Shown: positions 1 through 8,964 of the stretch, piece by piece
Layout: the number at the start of each line of letters is the position of its first letter
Position numbering within the stretch: the first letter of the stretch is position 1
Assembly: GCF_001499995.1 (NCBI RefSeq)
Contig: NZ_LQIU01000067.1
Coordinates: 1-64,000 of the forward strand
Reading direction: 5' to 3'
DNA: 64,000 bases
Source: Mycobacterium sp. IS-1496
GTDB lineage: Bacteria; Actinomycetota; Actinomycetes; Mycobacteriales; Mycobacteriaceae
Translations under genes and position numbers: made by a program
The notes under the pieces: generated by a model
Seen by the model: the letters and a program-made list of their open reading frames with translations, nothing else
The model's database searches: none
What the model was told of the DNA's origin: nothing

Positions 1-590
1 GACACGCCACGCTTGCGGGCGCGTTCGGTGTCATCGGGCTCGGGACCGTCCTGGTCGAGCAGGAACAGCGTGAGGTCCGCGGTGTCCTTGAGTTCTTTGG
101 GGCCCACCCCTACCGCGGTGCGGACCAGGGTGACCTCGAACTGCTCACGGGTGGCCGTATCCACCCATGCGGGCAGTTTGTCGACCGCTTTGCGGATGAC
201 GTCCACGTGTTCGCCGGTGATGCATCCGAGCGCTTGGGCGGCCGCGGTCGCCGGCAGCACCGGCGGCAGCGACGGGCCGGTCAACGCCTGGCGCGGCGCC
301 AACAAGGCGGCCTCGGTGAGGCGGCGGTGAGCCTCGCTCCCCGAGATCCGCCACCGCACCGTGAGGACCTCTTTCCACGATGTGGCGCCCAGCTGCTGCG
401 GTGTCGCCTCGGCCTGCAGCCGGGCCAACAACCGGTGGCTCACCGCAGGAAGCTGGCACCCCAGGGTCTCGAGATCGTCGAGCGCCGCAACGAGTTCGGG
501 CCGATCAAGCAGCGCGACATCACAGGAAGCCACCGAGTCGAAGGCGGCACGCAGCGCGCTCACCGCGGCCTGTAGGGCGTTGCCGGACAT
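1..590 (-). CDS. DUF222 / 13E12-repeat family protein, N-terminal part (cut by left edge)
   Basis: The minus strand is open from an ATG at 590-588 to the window edge (196 codons, no stop). The protein begins MSGNALQAAVSALRAAF and contains WKEVLTVRWRISGSEAHRRL and LPPVLPATAAAQALGCITGEHV, typical of the DUF222 domain of mycobacterial REP13E12 proteins. These usually end in an HNH nuclease domain, which here would lie outside the window. The role of the family is unknown; they are often found in many copies and next to mobile DNA. A LexA-type SOS box ends 4 nt before the ATG, so the gene is probably induced by DNA damage. Confidence 0.85.
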   Translation of the reverse strand, partial: MSGNALQAAVSALRAAFDSVASCDVALLDRPELVAALDDLETLGCQLPAVSHRLLARLQAEATPQQLGATSWKEVLTVRWRISGSEAHRRLTEAALLAPRQALTGPSLPPVLPATAAAQALGCITGEHVDVIRKAVDKLPAWVDTATREQFEVTLVRTAVGVGPKELKDTADLTLFLLDQDGPEPDDTERARKRGV

Positions 591-593
591 ACT

Positions 594-609
594 TCGAACA
601 TACATTCGA
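594..609 (-). promoter_or_regulatory. LexA SOS box
   Basis: The plus strand reads TCGAACATACATTCGA. The mycobacterial SOS box is TCGAAC-N4-GTTCGA, so 11 of 12 fixed positions match. It lies directly upstream of the DUF222 gene. SOS boxes in front of 13E12-family genes are known in M. tuberculosis. LexA binding here is an inference from the motif and its placement. Confidence 0.75.
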
Positions 610-850
610 CCACCGACAAGTCTTGCTGATGCTGGTCGGGCGGCAGTGATGTCACGATTCCGGCTGCCGGATCAGTTTCGTGCATGTACCGAGACATGAT
701 CCGAAATGGCAGATCGACGTCCGAGCCGGCCACACCGGCATGGCGGCAGCACTGGGCCTTGCTGGCCGACTGCAGGGGCGGAGCGGGGCCGGGAATGCGC
801 CGACGTTGCCTCACCCCTCGGTGTCAGACCCGTACGCCAGACTTCGGCGC

Positions 851-2158
851 ATGGGCAAGAGCAACCGCGAGAGGCGGATGGCCAAACAGAGGCGCCGGCG
901 CCGGTCGGCCGCTGAGCATGAGCATCGCCGGTCGAACACCGGGCCAAATCCGTCCGATCCGGAGCTGGGCCGGGCACAGATTCTCGAGAACCTGATCATC
1001 GCCTTGAGCGCGGCCGCGTTCGGTCCCGCTCCGTGGCGTGCTGCTGAGCTCCTCGAGCAGCATCGCGGCTTCGAGCGTGAACTCGGCGTCGCTGCCGACC
1101 TCGTCGTGCAGGAAGCGATCCGTGCGGCGTGGCAGCACGGGTGGTCGCCGACGGACCTGCACGAGGTGGCGCGCCGCAGGGTCAACGCAGCCGCCGTGCG
1201 GTACCTCGATGAGGCGATCGTGTTGGAGTCGCAGCGGTACTCTCCACCGACACTTCACCCGCGCTGGCGTGCTGAACTCGCCGAGCTCGCGACGGGAGCC
1301 GCGCCGACCGCACCGCAGATGTGGCGTTGGGCCGCTGAGCATTCCGTCGACGAGCGTGCGGTGGTGAGGGTGGTCCTCGAGGTGTCACACCTGCTGGCCA
1401 CGATCCCGACTCTCCAGCGGACGCTCCCATTGCCCGGAGAGCACCGCCACGTATCCGGCGCGGCGACGGAGGTCGACGAGAAGATGCTCGCTCGCGTACG
1501 CGCCCTGCTGGCCAAGGCCGAGGCCACCGAGTATCCGGACGAAGCGGAGGCGCTCTCATCCAAGGCACAGGCGCTCATGGTGCGCCACTCCTTGAAGGAG
1601 GCGGTCGCCGATCACGGCAAGGGGCGCACGCCAGTCGCCGCGGTGCGCAGGATCTGGATAGACAATCCCTATGTGGCGGCCAAGGTCGCCCTGGTAGAAG
1701 CTGTCGCACAGGCCAATCGATGCCGCGTCGTCTGGATCAAGAACCTGGGGTGCGTCGTCACCGTCGGTTCGGAGACTGACCTGGAGCTGGTCGATCTGCT
1801 CACCACTTCGCTGCTGGTGCAGGCCAACCGGGCGATGCTCGTTGCCGGACGCCTCCACGGCGTCCGGGGGCAGACGCGCACCAAGTCGTTCAGGCTGGCC
1901 TTCCTCGTCGCCTACGCAGCTCGCATCGGTGAGCGGCTCGCCGCCGCCAGTTCGTCGGCCACCACCGAAATGCAGCGCGACGAACGGCTGCTGCCCGTGC
2001 TGGCGGCCCGCAACCGCGTGGCCGACGAGGCTTTTGCCCGCCTCTTTCCGACGGCTGTCGGAACCTCGCTGGTGGCCTACGACTCCGTGGGCACGGACGC
2101 CGGTCGCGCGGCGGCGGACACGGCCGTGCTGGACGTCCGCGACGCGATCGCGAGTTAG
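851..2158 (+). CDS. DUF2786 domain protein
   Basis: This 435-residue protein has a very basic N-terminus (MGKSNRERRMAKQRRRRR) that may bind nucleic acid. Around residues 207-250 lies a DUF2786-like block (MLARVRALLAKAEATEYPDE, then EAEALSSKAQALMVRHSL), followed by an alpha/beta region with VWIKNLGCVVTVGSETDLELV. The frame stays open upstream to about 680, but ATG 851 fits the basic start of the family better. It is monocistronic, between the SOS-controlled DUF222 gene and a pseudogene. Its molecular function is unknown; I recognise only the domain. Confidence 0.75.
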   Translation: MGKSNRERRMAKQRRRRRSAAEHEHRRSNTGPNPSDPELGRAQILENLIIALSAAAFGPAPWRAAELLEQHRGFERELGVAADLVVQEAIRAAWQHGWSPTDLHEVARRRVNAAAVRYLDEAIVLESQRYSPPTLHPRWRAELAELATGAAPTAPQMWRWAAEHSVDERAVVRVVLEVSHLLATIPTLQRTLPLPGEHRHVSGAATEVDEKMLARVRALLAKAEATEYPDEAEALSSKAQALMVRHSLKEAVADHGKGRTPVAAVRRIWIDNPYVAAKVALVEAVAQANRCRVVWIKNLGCVVTVGSETDLELVDLLTTSLLVQANRAMLVAGRLHGVRGQTRTKSFRLAFLVAYAARIGERLAAASSSATTEMQRDERLLPVLAARNRVADEAFARLFPTAVGTSLVAYDSVGTDAGRAAADTAVLDVRDAIAS

Positions 2159-2218
2159 GTGCCAGCGAAACAATGGTTGAGGTGATGACGTCCCACGACC
2201 GAATGCCATCCTCGGGGA

Positions 2219-2940
2219 ATGGCGCGCACATGGTTGTCAGTGACGGTGGAGCTTCTGGGCGGGCGTGGGTAAGACCTGTGGCCATGGCCCGGCCGCGTCT
2301 TCGCGGTCGGGCCGTCGCACACGTTCATGGAGTTGGCGGATGCCGTCAACGACGGTTTCGCGCGGTGGGACTGGTCTCACCAGTCGATGTTCACCCTGGC
2401 TGACGGCCGAGTGATCACCGACGCCCACACGGGTGTTGAGATGGCCGGGTGGAGCCACGGGCCGATCACGCAGCCGTTGGACACCGAGTCGGCCAAGGTC
2501 GCTCGAGTCGTCGGGCCGGGAGCGGAGTTCCGGTTCGTCTTCGACCTGGGCGATGACTGGACCCACCGCTGTGTGGTGGGCGAGGACAAGATCGACCCCC
2601 GCGAGATGTTGGGAACCGCACCGAAGAAGCCCTTGCCCTACCGGGGCTGGGGCAGCATTCCGGACCAGTACGGGGCGCCGGTGGGCCGACGATGACGGGG
2701 ACAGCCGGATTCCGAAGAGACCGGCTCAGCGACATCCGATGCTGATGCCCGGGTGGCCTGGACAGAAGTAAGTTCGCTCCGTCGACCTGCGCGAGCTGCG
2801 GTCAGCCATCGCGGCGGGAGATGCCGATCGCGTCCTCGCCGCGCTGGACGGGCGTCAGGTCGACGACGTGCTGCAGCAGGTGGGGTCGGCTCTACCGATT
2901 GCGCTGGAACGTCGACGTGAACATGCCGAGCCGGTGAGAA
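2219..2940 (+). pseudogene. Decayed pRiA4b ORF-3-like (IS1096 TnpR-like passenger) gene
   Basis: Three reading-frame pieces together rebuild one pRiA4b ORF-3-like protein. It starts at ATG 2219 (MARTWLSVTVELLGGRG), meets TAA at 2270, continues in the same frame (DLWPWPGRVFAVGPSHTF, then FDLGDDWTH and GWGSIPDQYG), and then needs a one-base shift in the G run 2672-2675. The next frame reads RRWADDDGDSRIP, meets a second TAA at 2769, and continues as VRSVDLRELRSAIAAGDADR to about 2940. Two nonsense codons and a frameshift argue for a dead gene. The family is linked to plasmids and transposons. The exact 3' end is unclear. Confidence 0.75.
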
Positions 2941-2984
2941 CCGCACCTTCCCGGGTGGCACGGTCCTGCTCCGCTGCGAGGCAC

Positions 2985-4634
2985 TCACCCGCTCAGCTGC
3001 GCGACGATCTTCTTCTTGTCGACCTTGCCGACCGCGGTGAGCGGCAGCGACGGCATCGGCGCCAGCACGTCGGGTCGGGCGTGGGTCGAGGCGCCACGTT
3101 CGTCGAGGAACGTGTTGAGTTCGGCGAGAGTCAGCGGCTTACCGCGGAAAATCACTGCCGCACAGATCTTCTCGCCCAGATAATCGTCGGGCACGGCGAC
3201 TGCGGCGGCCGAGTAGATCGCGGGATGGGTCAGCAGATGGTCCTCGAGGTCGGTCGCCGAGACCGTCTCACCGCCGCGGTGGATGACGTCCTTGATGCGG
3301 CCGGTCACCTCGACGTTGCCGGCCAGCGGGCCGTCGGCGAAGATCCGCACCCGATCCCCGGTGCGGTAGAAGCCGTCGGGGCTGAAGGACCGGGCGTTCG
3401 CCTCGTCGGCGCGGTAGTACCCGTTGAGTGTGTACGGCCCGCGCACCAACAGCTCACCTTCCTCACCCGGGGCGACCTCGGCGCCGGATTCGTCGACCAC
3501 CCGCATCTCGTCGTGCGGGGAGACGGGCCTGCCCTGGGTGTGCACCACGACGTCGACCGGATCGCCGGGCCGCGTGAAATTCAGCATGCCCTCGGCCATT
3601 CCGAAGATCTGGGACAGCCCGGGGGTGAGGCGTTCGAGGATGAACCGCGCCTCCTCCGGGCTCATCCGCGAACCGCCCACCTGCACCAGGCGCAGCGACG
3701 TCGGCAGCACCGGTTCCCACTCGCACGCCTGCGCCCACAGCTTGCCCAGCGCGTTGACCAATCCGGTGACGGTGACCCGGTGCCTGTCGATGAGCGCGAA
3801 CGCCTCCTCGGGGCTGGGGTCGGCGGTGAACACCGTCGTGGCGCCGACGGTCATCGCCCCGAGCATGCCGGGACAGGCCAACGGGAAGTTGTGGCCGGCG
3901 GGCAGCGCCACCAGATAGACGTCGTCGGCGGTGAAGTGACATGCCTGGGCGCTCGACACCGCGGTGTAGACGTAGTCGTCGTGGGTGCGGGGAATCAGCT
4001 TGGGCAGTCCGGTGGTCCCGCCCGAGACCAGCAGCAGGGCCGGCAGCGAGGTGTCGACGGGGCCGATCTCCGTTGTCACGCCGCCGCCCTCGATCAGCTC
4101 GGTCCACGATACGAACGGCCCGGGATCGCCGTCGACGAGCACGTGTCGCAGGGCCGGGCGGTCGGCCACCAGCTGGGCGGCCATCTCCCGGTGGTCGAAT
4201 CCGCCGACCTCATCGGGGAGGATCAGTGCCACCGCGCCGCTGACGTCGGCGAAGTGCCCCAGCTCGGCGGTGCGATGGCCCGGTAGGCACATCACCGGAA
4301 CCGCGCCCGCCCGCAACAGGCCGAAGAACGCGACCGCGAATCGGACGGAGTTGGGCAGCTGCAGCAGCACCCGGTCACCCGGACGGATGCCGAGTCCGGC
4401 CAGCGCCGCCGCGTCGGTGTCGGCGCGCGCGGTCAGCTCGGAGAACGTGAGGGATTCATCGGCGTCGACGACCGCGGGGTGGTCGGGCCGTCGCTGCGCC
4501 GCGTCGAGGAGCAGCGATTCGAGCGGCCGCCCCGCCCAGTACCCCGCCCGCCGATACTTCTCGGCGCGGTCTTCGGGGAAGGGGACGAAGCCCTCGACCA
4601 GGTCGCTCTGCACATGCTGGAATCCGGTGCTCAT
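2985..4634 (-). CDS. mbtA: Salicylyl-AMP ligase / salicylyl-S-ArCP synthetase MbtA
   Basis: MbtA activates salicylate with ATP and loads it onto the aryl carrier domain of MbtB, the first committed step of mycobactin assembly. The 549-residue protein is a stand-alone ANL adenylating enzyme. The P-loop SGGTTGLPKLIPRTH lies near residues 200-215, the aryl-acid motif HNFPLACPG and the FGMAEGMLNFTR block follow, then GFYRTGD, and the C-terminal catalytic lysine is in AVGKVDKKK (about K537). Its ATG at 4634 faces mbtB across a 98-bp region with two iron boxes, so it is expected to be repressed by IdeR when iron is plentiful. Confidence 0.95.
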   Translation of the reverse strand: MSTGFQHVQSDLVEGFVPFPEDRAEKYRRAGYWAGRPLESLLLDAAQRRPDHPAVVDADESLTFSELTARADTDAAALAGLGIRPGDRVLLQLPNSVRFAVAFFGLLRAGAVPVMCLPGHRTAELGHFADVSGAVALILPDEVGGFDHREMAAQLVADRPALRHVLVDGDPGPFVSWTELIEGGGVTTEIGPVDTSLPALLLVSGGTTGLPKLIPRTHDDYVYTAVSSAQACHFTADDVYLVALPAGHNFPLACPGMLGAMTVGATTVFTADPSPEEAFALIDRHRVTVTGLVNALGKLWAQACEWEPVLPTSLRLVQVGGSRMSPEEARFILERLTPGLSQIFGMAEGMLNFTRPGDPVDVVVHTQGRPVSPHDEMRVVDESGAEVAPGEEGELLVRGPYTLNGYYRADEANARSFSPDGFYRTGDRVRIFADGPLAGNVEVTGRIKDVIHRGGETVSATDLEDHLLTHPAIYSAAAVAVPDDYLGEKICAAVIFRGKPLTLAELNTFLDERGASTHARPDVLAPMPSLPLTAVGKVDKKKIVAQLSG

Positions 4635-4679
4635 CGCGCGGAAAGGCCCCTCTGGGTAGGAGTGTTCGACTCCCTGAAT

Positions 4680-4698
4680 ATAGGATAGCCTTCCTGAA
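4680..4698. promoter_or_regulatory. IdeR iron box 1 (mbtA-mbtB)
   Basis: ATAGGATAGCCTTCCTGAA matches 13 of 19 positions of the iron-box consensus TTAGGTTAGCCTAACCTAA, with the AGG-TAGCCT core intact. It sits between the divergent mbtA and mbtB genes. M. tuberculosis has tandem IdeR boxes in the same interval, so the placement supports function. Confidence 0.8.
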
Positions 4699-4699
4699 G

Positions 4700-4718
4700 T
4701 TAGGGCAGCCTACGTTGA
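4700..4718. promoter_or_regulatory. IdeR iron box 2 (mbtA-mbtB)
   Basis: TTAGGGCAGCCTACGTTGA matches 13 of 19 iron-box positions. It begins one base after box 1 ends, so two dimers could bind side by side. It ends 4 nt before the GGAGG of mbtB (4722-4726), so occupancy would block mbtB transcription. Confidence 0.8.
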
Positions 4719-4732
4719 CTTGGAGGAACGCG

Positions 4733-7700
4733 GTGGAGGCCGTTGTGACCAGTTCGCAGACTGTACGGGCCGAGGTTGCCGAACTTCTGGGTGTCGACCA
4801 GTCCGAACTCGACCCGAACGCCGACCTCATCGCCTCCGGTCTGGACTCCATCCGCATGATGTCGCTGTCGGGGCGCTGGCGGAAGCAGGGCATCGACGTG
4901 CGGTTCGCGGCGATGGCGGCGAACCCCACCGTGGCCGCCTGGACGCGACTCGTCGGCGAGCGCACCGTCGAAAACCCCGGCGCCGCACCGGAATCGCCGG
5001 AGATCGCGGTGAGCGCGGACCCCGACGCGCCGTTCCCGCTCGCCCCGATCCAGCACGCACTGTGGGTGGGCCGCAACGAACTCACCGAACTCGGCGGCGT
5101 GGCCGCACACCTGTACGTCGAATTCGACGGAACAGATGTCGATCCCGAACGCCTCGGCGCCGCGGCCGCCCGGCTCGCCGCGCGGCACCCCATGCTGCGC
5201 GTCGACATCCTCGGCGACGGGATGCAGCGCATCAGTGACCGCGAACTGCCCGTCAAGGTCACCGACCTGAGCCACCTCGACACCGCCGCGGCCGACGAAC
5301 AGCTCGAGGTCATCCGCCACGCCAAGTCCCACCAGATGCTCGAGGGCGAGGTGCTGGAGCTGGCGCTGACCCTGCTGCCCGGGGGACGTACCCGCCTGCA
5401 CGTCGATCTCGACATGCAGGCCGCCGACGCCGTCAGCTACCGCAACTTCATGGCCGACCTCGCCGCGCTCTACCGCGGGGTGGAGCTGCCCGCATTGCGC
5501 TACAGCTACCGCGAATACCGCAGCGCGTTCACCGCGACGCCCACGCCCAACGCCGACGAGGACCGCCGATGGTGGACCGAGCGGATCCCCGAACTCCCCG
5601 AACCGCCAGCGCTGCCGCTGGTACCACGCGCCGAACAGCGTGACCCGCGCCGCGGCGCCAGGCGTTGGCACTTCCTCGACACCGGCACCCGTGACCGGCT
5701 GTTCGCCGCGGCCCGCGCGCGCGGCATCACACCGGCGATGGCGTTCGCCGCGTCGTATGCAGGAACGCTGGCCCGGTGGTCGACCAGCCGCCACTTCCTG
5801 CTCAACCTGCCGATGTTCGGCCGCGAGCCGTTTCACCCCGACGTCGACAAGCTGGTCGGCGATTTCACCTCGTCACTGATGCTCGACGTCGACTTCACCG
5901 AGGCGCACACCCCGGCGCAGCGGGCCCGGGTGATGCAGGAGGCCCTGCACACCTCCGCGGCGCACGCCACGTACTCGGGTCTGTCGGTGCTGCGCGACCT
6001 GAGCCGCCACCACGGCACTCCGACGTTGGCGCCGTTCGTGTTCACCAGTGCGCTCGGCCTCGGGGATCTGTTCGCCGGCGACGTGACCGACCAGTTCGGC
6101 ACCCCGGTGTGGCACATCTCCCAGGGCCCGCAGGTGCTGCTTGACGCGCAGGTGACGCCGTTCGACGGCGGTCTGTTGGTCAACTGGGACGTCCGCGAGG
6201 ATGCCTTCCGGCCCGGCGTCATCGACGCGATGTTCGCCTATCAGCTCGCCGAACTCGAGCGGCTCGCCACCGACGACGCGGCGTGGGACGCTGTCGATCC
6301 GCCAGCGGTGCCACCAGCCCAGCTCGCGGTCCGCCGCGCCCTCGAGACCATCGCCGAGCGCAGCGACGACGCGCTGCACGACGGGTTCTTCCGCAGCGCC
6401 GCACAAACTCCCGACGCCACCGCGGTGATCGGATCGACCGGCACCCTCACCTATGCCAAACTGCGTGAGCGGGTCCTGGCGGTTACCGGCGCCCTGCAGG
6501 TGGCAGGCGTCGCACCGGGGGACACCGTCGCGGTGATGGGCCCCAAATGCGCCGACCAGGTGACCGCGCTGCTTGCCGTCCACGCCGCGGGTGCGGTGTA
6601 CGTGCCCATCGGCGCCGACCAGCCCGCCGACCGTGCGGAGAGCATCCTGCACACCGCAGGCGTGCGGATGGCGCTCGCGTGCGGTGACGAGCCGCCCCCG
6701 TTCCTGCCCGCGCTGACGATCGCCGAGGCGGTCCGCGTCGGGTCGCGAACCCACGGCGTCACCCCGGCCGTGATCGACCCCGATCAGGTCGCGTACGTCT
6801 TGTTCACCTCCGGCTCGACCGGCGCCCCCAAGGGTGTCGAGGTCACCCACGCCGCGGCCATGAACACCCTCGAATTCATCAACGGCCACTTCGGGATCGG
6901 GCCGTCGGACCGCAGCCTGGCGCTGTCCACGCTGGAGGGCGATCTGTCGGTGCTCGACGTCTTCGGGATGCTGCGGGCCGGCGGGTCGCTGGTCGTGGTG
7001 GACGAGGCGCAGCGCCGCGACCCCGACGGCTGGGCGCGGATGATCGAGGAGCACTCGGTGACCGTGCTGCACTGGATGCCCGGCTGGCTGGAGATGCTGC
7101 TGGAGGTCGGCGGCCCCCTGCCGTCGGTGCGCGTGGTCCCCACCGGCGGCGACTGGGTGCGCACCGAGATGGTCCGGCAATTGCGCGACGCCGCACCGAA
7201 TGTGCGGTTCGCCGGCCTCGGTGGGGCGACGGAGACCGCGATCCACAACACCATCTGCGAGCCCGGAGAACTGCCGGACGAGTGGTCCGCCGTCCCGTTC
7301 GGCCGTCCGCTGCCGAACAACGCCTGTCGCGTCGTGGCCGCCGACGGTGCGGACTGCCCCGACTGGGTGCCCGGCGAACTCTGGGTCGGCGGGCGCGGGA
7401 TCGCCCGCGGCTACCGCGGCCGGCCCGATCTGACCGCCGAACGCTTCGTCGTCCACGACGGCCGAACCTGGTACCGCACCGGTGATCTCGTCCGATACCT
7501 GCCCGACGGGCAGATCGACTTCGTCGGTCGCGCCGACCACCGCGTCAAGATCAGCGGCTACCGCATCGAACTCGGCGAGGTCGAGGCCGCGCTGCGCCGC
7601 ATCGCCGGCGTCGACACCGCGGTGGCCGCCGTGCTGGCGGCCCCCGGTGACGGACGCGGCGAACAACTGACCGCCATCGTGCGGGCGTCGGACCCCGCGC

Positions 7701-8230
7701 TGACGGTCGACGACCTCACCGGACGCATGGCCGAACTCGTCCCGCCGCATATGGTTCCGAGTCACATCGCGCTCGTCGAGGCGATCCCGTTCACGGTCGG
7801 CGGCAAGATCGACCGCAGAGCCGTCACCGCGGAGCTGACCCGCAGCATCGTCGAACGCGCGAACGGTCAGGCGCCGACGTACCGCGCACCGGCGACGGCG
7901 CTCGAGCGGGCGCTGGCCGACATCGTGGCCACCGTGCTCGACCGCGACAGCGTCGGCGCCGACGACGACTTCTTCGAACTCGGCGGCGATTCGGTGCTGG
8001 CGACCCAGACCGTGGCGCGGATCCGTGAGTGGCTCGATTCGCCCGGGGTGATGGTCACCGACATCTTCGCCGCCCGCACCGTCGGCGCATTGGCCCGTCG
8101 GCTCGCCGACCACGAGTCCGGCAGCGACCGCCTCGACGGCGTGGCCGAGCTCTACCTCGAAGTCACCGACATGAACGCGGTCGACGTGGCGTCCGCCCTC
8201 GACTCGACGTCGGCGCAGGCGTCGCGATGA
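4733..8230 (+). CDS. mbtB: Mycobactin phenyloxazoline synthase MbtB (NRPS: ArCP-Cy-A-PCP)
   Basis: MbtB joins salicylate to serine or threonine and cyclises it to the hydroxyphenyl-oxazoline cap. The order is an aryl carrier domain (phosphopantetheine Ser39 in GLDSIRM), a cyclisation domain with DMQAADAVS (D227, D232, S235) in place of HHxxxDG, an adenylation domain from about residue 550 (VLFTSGSTGAPKGVEVTH), and a carrier domain with Ser1087 in FFELGGDSVLATQTV. At 1165 residues it lacks the thioesterase that ends M. tuberculosis MbtB; that function is the next gene. GTG 4733 was chosen because GGAGG at 4722-4726 is well spaced; GTG 4745 is the alternative. Confidence 0.93.
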   Translation: MEAVVTSSQTVRAEVAELLGVDQSELDPNADLIASGLDSIRMMSLSGRWRKQGIDVRFAAMAANPTVAAWTRLVGERTVENPGAAPESPEIAVSADPDAPFPLAPIQHALWVGRNELTELGGVAAHLYVEFDGTDVDPERLGAAAARLAARHPMLRVDILGDGMQRISDRELPVKVTDLSHLDTAAADEQLEVIRHAKSHQMLEGEVLELALTLLPGGRTRLHVDLDMQAADAVSYRNFMADLAALYRGVELPALRYSYREYRSAFTATPTPNADEDRRWWTERIPELPEPPALPLVPRAEQRDPRRGARRWHFLDTGTRDRLFAAARARGITPAMAFAASYAGTLARWSTSRHFLLNLPMFGREPFHPDVDKLVGDFTSSLMLDVDFTEAHTPAQRARVMQEALHTSAAHATYSGLSVLRDLSRHHGTPTLAPFVFTSALGLGDLFAGDVTDQFGTPVWHISQGPQVLLDAQVTPFDGGLLVNWDVREDAFRPGVIDAMFAYQLAELERLATDDAAWDAVDPPAVPPAQLAVRRALETIAERSDDALHDGFFRSAAQTPDATAVIGSTGTLTYAKLRERVLAVTGALQVAGVAPGDTVAVMGPKCADQVTALLAVHAAGAVYVPIGADQPADRAESILHTAGVRMALACGDEPPPFLPALTIAEAVRVGSRTHGVTPAVIDPDQVAYVLFTSGSTGAPKGVEVTHAAAMNTLEFINGHFGIGPSDRSLALSTLEGDLSVLDVFGMLRAGGSLVVVDEAQRRDPDGWARMIEEHSVTVLHWMPGWLEMLLEVGGPLPSVRVVPTGGDWVRTEMVRQLRDAAPNVRFAGLGGATETAIHNTICEPGELPDEWSAVPFGRPLPNNACRVVAADGADCPDWVPGELWVGGRGIARGYRGRPDLTAERFVVHDGRTWYRTGDLVRYLPDGQIDFVGRADHRVKISGYRIELGEVEAALRRIAGVDTAVAAVLAAPGDGRGEQLTAIVRASDPALTVDDLTGRMAELVPPHMVPSHIALVEAIPFTVGGKIDRRAVTAELTRSIVERANGQAPTYRAPATALERALADIVATVLDRDSVGADDDFFELGGDSVLATQTVARIREWLDSPGVMVTDIFAARTVGALARRLADHESGSDRLDGVAELYLEVTDMNAVDVASALDSTSAQASR

Positions 8231-8964
8231 CGGCGCAGCACGTGGAGTTCGCACCCTGGGTGAAACGCTTCCCGGGCACAGGTGGCGCGACGGCCGTCGT
8301 GTTCCCGCACGCCGGCGGCGCCGCCGCGGCCTACCGCGCACTCGCGACGTCGTTCTCCCGCAACGGGATCGACACCTACATCGTCCAGTACCCGCAGCGC
8401 GCCGACCGGTTGCGGCACCCCGCGGCCGAGAGCATCGGCGACCTCGCCGCCCAGCTGTTCGACGCGGGGCCGTGGGACCGTCTCGGCCCGCTCGACCTGT
8501 TCGGCCACTGCATGGGCGCGGTGGTCGCCTTCGAGTTCGCCCGGGTCGCCGAACGCCACGGCGTCACCGTGCGCACCCTGTGGGCGTCGGCGGGTCAGGC
8601 CCCGTCGACGGTGGCCGAGGCCGCGCCGTTGCCGAGCACCGACCGCGACGTTCTTGCCGACATGGTGGACCTCGGCGGCACGGACCCCCGGCTGCTCGAG
8701 GACGAGGACTTCGTCGAACTGCTCGTGATGGCGGTGCAGGCCGACTACCGCGCGTTGAGCGGCTACGCCTGCGGGCGCGACGAGCGGATCCGCGCCGACA
8801 TCCACGCCCTGCGCGGTGACCGCGACCACCGGATCAGCCAGGAGTGGTCGCGGCGCTGGGCCTCTCACACCGCGGGCCGGTTCACGCTGTCGACGTTCCA
8901 GGGCGGTCACTTCTACCTCGACGAGCACCTCGACGAGGTGGCCGCACTGGTGGGCGGCGGATGA
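8227..8964 (+). CDS. mbtT: Mycobactin thioesterase MbtT (separate, Cys in the nucleophile position)
   Basis: This 245-residue alpha/beta-hydrolase resembles type II thioesterases of peptide synthetase clusters (VVFPHAGGAAAAYRAL near the start). Such enzymes clear wrongly loaded carriers or release products. The nucleophile elbow reads LFGHCMGAVVAFEF, so residue 95 is cysteine where GHSxG is usual. Asp198 (ALRGDRD) and His228 (FQGGHFYL) would complete a triad. Its ATG overlaps the mbtB stop by 4 nt and its stop overlaps mbtC. In M. tuberculosis the equivalent domain is the C-terminus of MbtB. Confidence 0.9.
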   Translation: MTAQHVEFAPWVKRFPGTGGATAVVFPHAGGAAAAYRALATSFSRNGIDTYIVQYPQRADRLRHPAAESIGDLAAQLFDAGPWDRLGPLDLFGHCMGAVVAFEFARVAERHGVTVRTLWASAGQAPSTVAEAAPLPSTDRDVLADMVDLGGTDPRLLEDEDFVELLVMAVQADYRALSGYACGRDERIRADIHALRGDRDHRISQEWSRRWASHTAGRFTLSTFQGGHFYLDEHLDEVAALVGGG

